Part shown: positions 54,650 through 61,740 of the stretch, piece by piece | Layout: every line of letters starts with the position of its first letter | Numbering within the stretch: the first letter of the stretch is position 1 | Origin: Exiguobacterium sp. BMC-KP | GTDB taxonomy: Bacteria > Bacillota > Bacilli > Exiguobacteriales > Exiguobacteriaceae | NCBI RefSeq assembly: GCF_001275385.1 | Contig: NZ_LGIW01000015.1 | Coordinates: forward strand, 248,001-312,000 | Direction: 5' to 3' | Length of the DNA stretch: 64,000 nucleotides | Position numbers and translations under genes: made by a program | The notes under the pieces: generated by a model | Databases searched by the model: none | The model's input: only the letters and a program-made list of their open reading frames with translations | Told to the model about the DNA's origin: nothing

Positions 54650-55021
54650 ATGCTGGGATCATCGATTTCGCTTGCTTATGTCGTCATGTTGCTCATCGTC
54701 TCGAGTGTTGGTTTAGTATTCGGCAGTATTCTGTTGATGAAAGGTACGATTAGAGGACGTTATGCTGCTTGTTACTTACTCGCTGCCGCTATTTTTCCTA
54801 GTGCTATGTTGATTACCTCGTCAGAAGGATTGCTGTTTCAACATTTACGGTTCGAGAGCTCTTGGTTCCTTACGATTGTCTCCTGGTTACTCGTCTTATC
54901 GGCGGGTTACATCGTCTCGATTACGGGTGCACTGATCGTTCGTTATCTGTACCGGTATACGACGACGTTTGATCGCGTCAAACGTTACGCGACGCGACGA
55001 TTCCGTCATCATGAAGCATAA
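54650..55021 (+). CDS. Hypothetical membrane protein (123 aa)
   Basis: Not recognised. Three hydrophobic segments (about 8-28, 38-58 and 72-98) and a basic C-terminus (RVKRYATRRFRHHEA). GGAGGGAAGG precedes ATG 54650. It follows the S component by 26 nt, with a terminator right after it, so it may be the last gene of the ECF transcript. Confidence 0.72.
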   Translation: MLGSSISLAYVVMLLIVSSVGLVFGSILLMKGTIRGRYAACYLLAAAIFPSAMLITSSEGLLFQHLRFESSWFLTIVSWLLVLSAGYIVSITGALIVRYLYRYTTTFDRVKRYATRRFRHHEA

Positions 55022-55023
55022 AC

Positions 55024-55067
55024 AAAAATCCGGAAGAACCAGGCATCTGGCTCTTCCGGATTTTTTT
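55024..55067. terminator. Terminator between the 123-aa gene and the SDR gene
   Basis: Long stem AAAAATCCGGAAGA...CCAG-gcat-CTGG...TCTTCCGGATTTTT, useful on both strands. Confidence 0.88.
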
Positions 55068-55881
55068 ATGAGTTGGCGTACAGGAGATCTTCTTCGGTTG
55101 ATCCTTCTTGTTGGCGAGTCGGGTCCTGGATCCGACCTGTCACTTCTGTTAGCAGGCGACGTGGTAAGAGACGAGACAAGGAAACCATTGCTCGGTTGCT
55201 TGCACCTGGAACGACGACGCGGCGACCTTTGAGCATGCCACGATATCCAGCAAAAGCTACGAGGTGAGACGGCATACTCTTGAACGGTAGCGTGATGTTC
55301 GCTCGATCGAAGAAGTTCGTATCAGTTGGTCCCGGACAGAGGCATGTCACGCTGACGCCAGAGCCGTCGACTTCCGTTGCAAGTGCTTCGGAGAATGAGA
55401 GGACATAGGCTTTTGTCGCATAGTACACACTCATGTAAGGTCCTGGCATGAAGGCGGCAACAGACGCGACATTCAAGATGCGTCCAAAACCACGTTCGAC
55501 CATTCCCGGTAAGAGCCGTTTCGTCAAGTCCGTTAAGGCGACGACATTGACTTGGATTGAGTTGATATCTTCTGTTGGATCAATTTCTGCAAAGCGTCCC
55601 GATGTGGCGAAGCCGGCGTTATTGAACAGCAGATCAACCGTCAACTCTTGCTCCTCTAAGTACTGCACAAGGCGATCAACACTATCGTTTAGTGATAAAT
55701 CAGCAGCAAATACATACACTTTAATCTGATAGCGTTTTTCGAGGACTTGTTGCAGTTCCTTCAACTTTTTTTCATTGCGGGCAACGAGGACACAATCAAA
55801 ACCATCGCGCGCTGCAAGGACAGCGAGGTCGAGTCCGATTCCACCCGATGCACCGGTAATCAGGGCTGTTTTTCGTAACAT
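55066..55881 (-). CDS. Short-chain dehydrogenase/reductase (YqjQ/DltE-like)
   Basis: SDR enzyme of 271 residues: cofactor loop ITGASGGIGLDLAVL, DLLFNNAGFATSG, catalytic Ser/Tyr/Lys in NVASVAAF ... YYATKAYVLSFSEAL, and CLCPGPTDTNFF. The basic residue pattern after strand 2 (VARNEKKLKEL) suggests NADPH. Substrate unknown. ATG 55881 is chosen for GGAGG 8 nt upstream; the longer open frame is discarded. The B. subtilis homologue yqjQ lies in the same region. Confidence 0.9.
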   Translation of the reverse strand: MLRKTALITGASGGIGLDLAVLAARDGFDCVLVARNEKKLKELQQVLEKRYQIKVYVFAADLSLNDSVDRLVQYLEEQELTVDLLFNNAGFATSGRFAEIDPTEDINSIQVNVVALTDLTKRLLPGMVERGFGRILNVASVAAFMPGPYMSVYYATKAYVLSFSEALATEVDGSGVSVTCLCPGPTDTNFFDRANITLPFKSMPSHLVAFAGYRGMLKGRRVVVPGASNRAMVSLSRLLPRRLLTEVTGRIQDPTRQQEGSTEEDLLYANS

Positions 55882-56026
55882 AGGACATTCCTCCATTCGA
55901 AATCGTGAATCTGAGTCTAGTGTATACCATTCCATACCGTTCCCGCGAATCCTATCTCGTAAGCATTTACTTTTCTTATCACTGGTCCAACCAGTATGAT
56001 AGAACAGGAGAGAGGAAGTGGAACAA

Positions 56027-57487
56027 ATGAGGAAAAAAGTAACTGTCGCGCTGTTGCTCGCAACGTTTTTAGCCGCGATCGAGGGGACGATCGTCGCAAC
56101 GGCAACACCTGTCATGGCGAGTGAGCTGAACGGGGCAAAATTAGTCAGTTGGATTTTTGCCGGCTTCTTGTTGTTCATGGCTGTCTCGACACCGATTTAT
56201 GGAAAAATGGCCGATTTATATGGACGAAAACGCGTCCTGTTGTTCGGGATTGGTGTCTTTACGGTGGCTTCGTTAGCCTGTGGACTCGCTCAATCGATGG
56301 AGATGTTAATCGTCTTCCGTGCCGTTCAAGGGATTGGAGCAGGGGCCGTGTTACCGATTGCGATGACGATTATCGGTGATTTGTATACATATGAGGAACG
56401 CGGGAAAATCCAAGGGGTTCTCAGTGCAGTATGGGGGATTTCGGGTGTCGCCGGACCACTCGTCGGTGGGTTCCTTGTTGAATCACTCTCATGGCGCTAT
56501 ATCTTCTTGTTGAACGTGCCGTTTGCGTTATTGTCCTTTTTCATGATTGTCGTGTACTACAAAGAGACGGTCCGCGAAACGGAGCGGAAAATTGATTATC
56601 GGGGTGCGTTACTGTTTGCGCTCGGGATGAGTGCATTTCTGTATGGCTTATTATCAGGCAGTGAATCGGAGACATTCTTACGTCCAGTCATTCTAGCCAG
56701 CTTTTTCATTAGTTTCGTTTTACTGTTTACGTTTTATCGTGTTGAGAAAAAGGCAAGCGATCCGCTGTTGCCGCCAGCGGTCATTCGTCATCCTGTCATT
56801 CTTGTGATTAACTTGGCGGTCTTCTTTTCCGCCTGGGTGCTCGTCTCAATGTCGGCGTATATTCCGATCTTTGCCCAAGGCGTGCTCGGAAAGAGTCCGA
56901 CCGAAGCCGGGTTCATGTTGATGCCACTGTCTCTTTTTTGGACGCTAACGGCAATCATTGGTGGACGCACGATTGGTGTCGCTTCACCCCGATACCGGAC
57001 GATGACCGGGATGGGATTGCTGATCGTCGGTACGACGATTTTATCGTTGATTACGCGAGAGTCGAGTGATGTCTTCATCTATCTTGCCGTTTCACTAATC
57101 GGAATCGGCTTTGGTCTCTCGCAACCGGTCTTCATGGTTGTGCTCCAGACGTCCGTTGATTGGTCACTTCGTGGATCAGCAACAGCTGTTAACTCGTTCC
57201 TGAGTACGACAGGACAGACGCTTGGTGTAGCGATCTTTGGGACAATCTTTAACTTATCGATTCTCCGTTCGTTTGCAGCGTCGGATAAACTTTCCGATTA
57301 CGCGATTGATCCCTTTTTCCAATCAAGTACGGCAAAAATGTTTGGACAAGACGTGCAGTATGCAGCAGAAATCGCATTGTCTCACGGTTTGCGTTACGTC
57401 TTCATCGGTGGAATCATTTGCGCTGTTCTCGCGTTCGCTATGACATGGCGTTTACCAAAAGTCCGACCTGAGGACCCACGATCATAA
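56027..57487 (+). CDS. MFS multidrug efflux transporter (DHA2/EmrB family)
   Basis: Membrane protein of ~486 residues with about 14 hydrophobic segments. Family motifs are LDxT-like FLAAIEGTIVATATPVM in TM1, motif A GKMADLYGRKRVLLFG, motif C region VWGISGVAGPLVGGFL and RAVQGIGAGAVLPIAM. It should export hydrophobic compounds by proton antiport. A GTG at 56018 with AGGAG at ideal spacing is an alternative start, three residues longer. It resembles B. subtilis YqjV-type transporters. Confidence 0.92.
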   Translation: MRKKVTVALLLATFLAAIEGTIVATATPVMASELNGAKLVSWIFAGFLLFMAVSTPIYGKMADLYGRKRVLLFGIGVFTVASLACGLAQSMEMLIVFRAVQGIGAGAVLPIAMTIIGDLYTYEERGKIQGVLSAVWGISGVAGPLVGGFLVESLSWRYIFLLNVPFALLSFFMIVVYYKETVRETERKIDYRGALLFALGMSAFLYGLLSGSESETFLRPVILASFFISFVLLFTFYRVEKKASDPLLPPAVIRHPVILVINLAVFFSAWVLVSMSAYIPIFAQGVLGKSPTEAGFMLMPLSLFWTLTAIIGGRTIGVASPRYRTMTGMGLLIVGTTILSLITRESSDVFIYLAVSLIGIGFGLSQPVFMVVLQTSVDWSLRGSATAVNSFLSTTGQTLGVAIFGTIFNLSILRSFAASDKLSDYAIDPFFQSSTAKMFGQDVQYAAEIALSHGLRYVFIGGIICAVLAFAMTWRLPKVRPEDPRS

Positions 57488-57532
57488 TGAAAAGCGGACC
57501 AGGATTATGTTCATCCTGGTCCGCTTTTCATA
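57488..57532. terminator. Bidirectional terminator between the MFS and EamA genes
   Basis: Perfect 19-bp stem ATGAAAAGCGGACCAGGAT with its complement after a 7-nt loop. Both convergent genes end within a few bases of it. Confidence 0.9.
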
Positions 57533-58429
57533 TTAGGAAGAGTGACTGCTCGCACTCTCGCGCTGAGCAATCTGTTCACGAATATCGCGTTCATTGCGTC
57601 GGAGGAACAATCCGATTCCGATCAACAGTAAAGCCGCACCTGTGATTTGAATCCATGTCAACTTTTCATCAAACAGATAATAACCAAAAATCATGCCCCA
57701 AACCGCTTCACCGAGGATCGTGATGCTGACGATACTGGCGCTGACGCGCGCGAGTGCCCAGTTGAACAAATTGTGACCGAGTAACGTCGGGAAGACGGCG
57801 AGAAGAATATAGAGCCACCAGTCCTGTTGGAACGAAGCAACAAGATTCGTCGATTGAATCAATGATAGTAAGAGCAAGACAATTGACGCGACGGCATAGA
57901 CACCAAACGAATAGAGGTTCGTTGAGACACTCGTCCGAACGTGTTGTCCGAGCAGCCAGTAACCGGCGACGAGAATCGTTGCTAGTAAAGCAAGACCGTC
58001 TCCAATCAAGGCACGCATGCCGACAGCGATATCACCATAAGCGACTAGTCCGCCACCGAACAATGCGACGGCGACAAACAGAAGTGCTTTACGCGACGGA
58101 TGTTGTTTGAAAAATAGCGCGTTACCAGCGAGGACGAAAATCGGACTTGCTGTCACGAAGAGCGTCGAGCTCGCAACTGTCGTATAATCAAGAGAGAGGA
58201 ACCACAGCCAAAAATGACCGGCGAGCAAAACGCCACTTAGTAGCATGTGTCGAATCGTCGACGAACTGAGTTGCAAAAGTTCCTTCAATCGAATGAGCGG
58301 AAGCAACAACAAGGTCGAGAACAACATGCGGTAAAACGCGACAGCCTCAATCGGGGTCTCCGCCCACTTAACGAAGATTGCCGATGTTGAAATAAAGAAT
58401 AAAGCCATGAATAACGTAAAATAGGGCAT
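57533..58429 (-). CDS. EamA/DMT family transporter
   Basis: Membrane protein of 298 residues with ten hydrophobic segments in two EamA repeats (N-terminal MPYFTLFMALFFISTSAIFV with KWAETPIEAVAFYRMLFS; second repeat ending GAALLLIGIGLFL). A Gly/Ala-rich GEAVWGMIFGYYLFDEKLTWIQITG (in part) near the end is typical. Such carriers export metabolites or drugs; the substrate is unknown. ATG 58429 follows GGAGG; a GTG four codons earlier overlaps the site itself. Confidence 0.9.
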   Translation of the reverse strand: MPYFTLFMALFFISTSAIFVKWAETPIEAVAFYRMLFSTLLLLPLIRLKELLQLSSSTIRHMLLSGVLLAGHFWLWFLSLDYTTVASSTLFVTASPIFVLAGNALFFKQHPSRKALLFVAVALFGGGLVAYGDIAVGMRALIGDGLALLATILVAGYWLLGQHVRTSVSTNLYSFGVYAVASIVLLLLSLIQSTNLVASFQQDWWLYILLAVFPTLLGHNLFNWALARVSASIVSITILGEAVWGMIFGYYLFDEKLTWIQITGAALLLIGIGLFLRRNERDIREQIAQRESASSHSS

Positions 58430-58473
58430 GGGTACCTCCACATGTCTGAAGTAAGGAAATGAGGGTGAAGCGT

Positions 58474-60591
58474 GTGCAATTGATTATTGCTGAAAAACCA
58501 AAACAAGCTGAAAAACTGGCGGCTCCGTACCCGTCCGTGAAACGAGACGGCTACATTGAAATCAAGCCCTGCGATCGGTTTCCGCAAGGTGCAAAACTCG
58601 CCTATGCGGTCGGACACTTGTGCGAACTCCAAGAGCCAGCGCATTACGACGCCAAATGGAAGCGCTGGAACTATGACCATTTGCCGATTATTCCGGAACG
58701 ATTTGATTACCGACTAGCAAAGGGCAAGAGCAAACCGTATCAAGTCATCAAAAAATTATTAAACGAGCGGACGACGACTTCCATCATTATAGCATCGGAT
58801 GCCGAACGAGAGGGAGAGGCAATCGTACGGTTGATTTTACGTCTTGCAAACAATGCGAAACCACTGCAACGACTTTGGATTTCCAGCCTAACGCCGCAAG
58901 CCGTCGATCATGGTTTTGCGAATCTACTTGATGGTAAGGAAACGGAAAACATTTTCCACGAGGCGATGAGTCGCGCTTGCGCTGACTGGTTGATTGGGAT
59001 GAATGCGTCCCGTGCCTATACGACGTTACTGAAAAAGAAAGGCATTGCAGACGTCTTTTCGCTCGGACGGGTCCAAACACCGACGCTCGCTTTGATCGTC
59101 GAACGAGAAAAACAGATCGAGAATTTCCAACCGGAGACGTATTATGAAGTCGAAGCAGATTTTACTCGTTACAAAGGGAAATACATCAATGCGAAGAAAC
59201 AGACGAAACTGAGTGATCGGGAGCTCGCCCAAGCGATTGTCGATCGGACGAAAGGAACAGGCATCGTCGCCTCAATCGAGAAAAAAAGGCAAACGGAACG
59301 TCCACCGTTTTGGTTCAGTTTGTCACTTTTACAAACGGAAGCGAGCCGACGCTTTGGACTCGGTGCCAAAGAGACGCTCGATATCGCACAAAAACTCTAC
59401 ATTCGCGGATGGATCAGTTATCCGCGAACAGACTCGTCTTTCGTGACGAAAGAGGAAGCAGGTCAGTTCCCGATCATACTCAATCGGTTACTAAAACAAG
59501 CCGAGTACAGCCCAATCAAAGATATCCTGACGAATAATCCGGCAAATGATAAACGCTACGTCAATCCGGCGAAAGTCAGCGACCACTATGCGATCATTCC
59601 GACAGAAGAGGCGGGTGCCGTCGCTAAGTTATCGGGTCGCGATGCCCAAGTCTACGATTTGATCGTTCGACGTTTTCTAGCAGCATTTGCACCAGACGCG
59701 GTCTCAGAGAAAACAGAAATCGTAACGACGCGTGAGATGGATCGTTTCCTGACACGCGGTAGTCGAACGATTGATCCGGGCTTTAAACAGGTCCTGCAAA
59801 TCGAAGCGAAGGAAGTCGAATTGCCAGCTGTTGAACAAGGACAAGAGATGCCAATCAAAGGCTGTCGTCTGCTTGAGAAACAAACAGAACCGCCGAAACG
59901 CTATACGGAAGGGACACTGATCCTCGGTATGAAAACGGCAGGTAAACTGCTTGAGGACGATCTGCAAGCGATCATGAAGGAGATTGAAGGACTCGGGACG
60001 GAAGCGACCCGTGCTGGAATCATCGACGGACTAAAACGGCGAGAGTACATCAAACTCGTCAAAAAAGAGATTCATCCGACGCCAAAAGGTCGAATATTGA
60101 TCGATGCCGTGACGGGAAGTATCCTTGCCTCACCGGAAATGACAGCGAAGTGGGAGAGCCGTCTTGAACAGATTGGGAAAGGCGAAGCATCTGCCGCCCA
60201 GTTCATTGAACAGGCGAAAAAATTGTCGGAGCATCTCGTCGTCGATGCGAAACAACGAATTGAACAACTCGCTGTTGATCCGACGCAAGTCAAAAGCAAA
60301 TCACCGCGTGGAGCAACGAATCGCCCGGTCGGTCCATGTCCACTGTGCCAGTCAGCAGTCCTTGATCGTGGGAAGTTTTATGGGTGTAGTGGATATCAAA
60401 AGAACAACTGTGGTTTTACATTACCGAAAACGATTCTAGGTGCCCGACTGACGCAGACGGAAGTCAAAAAAGTACTCGCTGGTCAGAAGACAAAGCCGCT
60501 TGAGATGAAAAAGAATGCGCGTCAGTTTAAGGCGATGCTTTATCTCGAACGAGATCAATTAAAATTCGAATTTACGAAAGGAGAAGACTGA
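58474..60591 (+). CDS. topB: DNA topoisomerase III
   Basis: Type IA topoisomerase of 705 residues. The TOPRIM domain has IIAEKPKQAEKLA and the metal-binding IIASDAEREGEAIVRLIL; FSLGRVQTPTLALIVERE follows, and the catalytic tyrosine is Y316 in GWISYPRTDSSF. A C-terminal zinc-type repeat has PCPLCQSAVLDRG ... GCSGY ... CGFTLPK. It relaxes or decatenates DNA. The ATG at 58459 has no proper ribosome binding site; GAGGGTG fits GTG 58474 (6-nt spacing), so I use it. The next gene overlaps its stop by 1 nt. Confidence 0.94.
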   Translation: MQLIIAEKPKQAEKLAAPYPSVKRDGYIEIKPCDRFPQGAKLAYAVGHLCELQEPAHYDAKWKRWNYDHLPIIPERFDYRLAKGKSKPYQVIKKLLNERTTTSIIIASDAEREGEAIVRLILRLANNAKPLQRLWISSLTPQAVDHGFANLLDGKETENIFHEAMSRACADWLIGMNASRAYTTLLKKKGIADVFSLGRVQTPTLALIVEREKQIENFQPETYYEVEADFTRYKGKYINAKKQTKLSDRELAQAIVDRTKGTGIVASIEKKRQTERPPFWFSLSLLQTEASRRFGLGAKETLDIAQKLYIRGWISYPRTDSSFVTKEEAGQFPIILNRLLKQAEYSPIKDILTNNPANDKRYVNPAKVSDHYAIIPTEEAGAVAKLSGRDAQVYDLIVRRFLAAFAPDAVSEKTEIVTTREMDRFLTRGSRTIDPGFKQVLQIEAKEVELPAVEQGQEMPIKGCRLLEKQTEPPKRYTEGTLILGMKTAGKLLEDDLQAIMKEIEGLGTEATRAGIIDGLKRREYIKLVKKEIHPTPKGRILIDAVTGSILASPEMTAKWESRLEQIGKGEASAAQFIEQAKKLSEHLVVDAKQRIEQLAVDPTQVKSKSPRGATNRPVGPCPLCQSAVLDRGKFYGCSGYQKNNCGFTLPKTILGARLTQTEVKKVLAGQKTKPLEMKKNARQFKAMLYLERDQLKFEFTKGED

Positions 60592-61010
60592 TGCAATATG
60601 AATTGATTCAAAATCAAACGTTTCGTCCCGTCTTTGAACGACTTTTACAAGAGGGGCTTCGTTTGACGGTCTGGTTTCCGGACCACATCGAAGTGCAGTC
60701 GGCAGAAGGACTCGTCGAAGAAGCAGAAGAATTATTTGGTGTGACAGCGGAAGTAATTGACGATCCACAATCGTTCGGCAAGCACATTTTGCTTCCGTAT
60801 TTGACGGAAGTCGAGCACCGAGAGGATGGATTCATCCGCTATGAAGCTGAATTGACGGAAGAGTTACGCCATCTCGTGCGGGAGTTGACGTTGCCGATGT
60901 TGACGGAAGGTGACTTCGAGGTGTTGTATTCGTACCAAATCGAGACAGATACAGAACGGTTCTTCGTCGAAGACTGGTTCCAAGCCGAATTACAAAAACT
61001 ACCTAACTAG
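60591..61010 (+). CDS. Hypothetical acidic protein (139 aa)
   Basis: Not recognised. Soluble, acidic (many Glu/Asp), no signal or membrane segment. It may form an alpha/beta fold: QTFRPVFERLLQEGLRLTVWFPDHIEVQ, GLVEEAEELFGVTAEVIDDPQSFGK in part. It starts at the topB stop (TGATG) behind AAAGGAGAAG, so it is translationally coupled to topB. Function unknown. Confidence 0.78.
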   Translation: MQYELIQNQTFRPVFERLLQEGLRLTVWFPDHIEVQSAEGLVEEAEELFGVTAEVIDDPQSFGKHILLPYLTEVEHREDGFIRYEAELTEELRHLVRELTLPMLTEGDFEVLYSYQIETDTERFFVEDWFQAELQKLPN

Positions 61011-61081
61011 GTGAAACTTTCTTGAACAGGATGACGTAGTATGATTTATCGTTATCATCTTGTTCAAGGGGAGGATTCATT

Positions 61082-61534
61082 ATGTTTACACTATCATTCA
61101 TAGACGATGAGTTTGGAGGCGCAGGTTTTTTATCAGGCATACCGATTTTCATTGTCGGTTTTTTTGTTCTCATCATAGGTTTCATTCTGTTCGGAGTTAT
61201 ATCTGCTGCCTCAAAGGGGATCTCAACGAATTCTTTGACGACTCAACTGCGCGAACATGCAGCGCGTCTTGTCAGTCCAGTGGAATCAGATGCACTAAAT
61301 TACGTCGCTTACTTAGAATCGTTAAGAAGTTTTCCGGTTGAAAAGTCGAATCTCGAACCGTTTCGGATTGCGACGGGTATTTTAAAGCTCGTTCAAGGAG
61401 CGGACGAGATTTCGGAAACGACAAAAAAACAAGTGTTAGCCCAGTATTTACGGCTTGGTATTTTGGATGCAGATCATTTAGCAGACGAACAGCCGGTCCG
61501 TAATCACAGTCATAGTCATCACCATCATCATTAA
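61082..61534 (+). CDS. Hypothetical membrane protein with a His-rich tail (150 aa)
   Basis: Not recognised. One hydrophobic segment (~18-44, FLSGIPIFIVGFFVLIIGFI) then a soluble helical domain (~55-130) and a C-terminal tail HSHSHHHHH. The tail could bind a transition metal, but it also lies at the very end of the gene, immediately before the terminator. GGGGAGG precedes ATG 61082. No related gene is nearby. Confidence 0.75.
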   Translation: MFTLSFIDDEFGGAGFLSGIPIFIVGFFVLIIGFILFGVISAASKGISTNSLTTQLREHAARLVSPVESDALNYVAYLESLRSFPVEKSNLEPFRIATGILKLVQGADEISETTKKQVLAQYLRLGILDADHLADEQPVRNHSHSHHHHH

Positions 61535-61560
61535 AAGAGTCCTGAGAGGCTCTTTTTTTA
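61533..61560 (+). terminator. Terminator after the His-rich protein gene
   Basis: Stem AAAGAG(t)CC / GGCTCTTT followed by seven Ts. Confidence 0.82.
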
Positions 61561-61740
61561 TTGGAAACCGTCAAATCGTGACATCTAATTGTCATATACA
61601 ACGATTTAGATTAAAGTTGTATGAAATTGAAATCTTTTTGAGCAGAATACTGTGTATCGATTGAAAAAAGTTTACAATGAATGGACGGGAATACCTTTAT
61701 TGCTGGATATGGGTAAAGGGAAAGGAGTTGAATTCCTCCA

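Noticed and set aside
61660..61700. Possible sigma-B promoter (GTTTAC ... GGGAAT) before the sensor kinase
   Set aside because: The spacer is 11 nt, below the usual 12-15, and the -10 match is partial; too weak to list.
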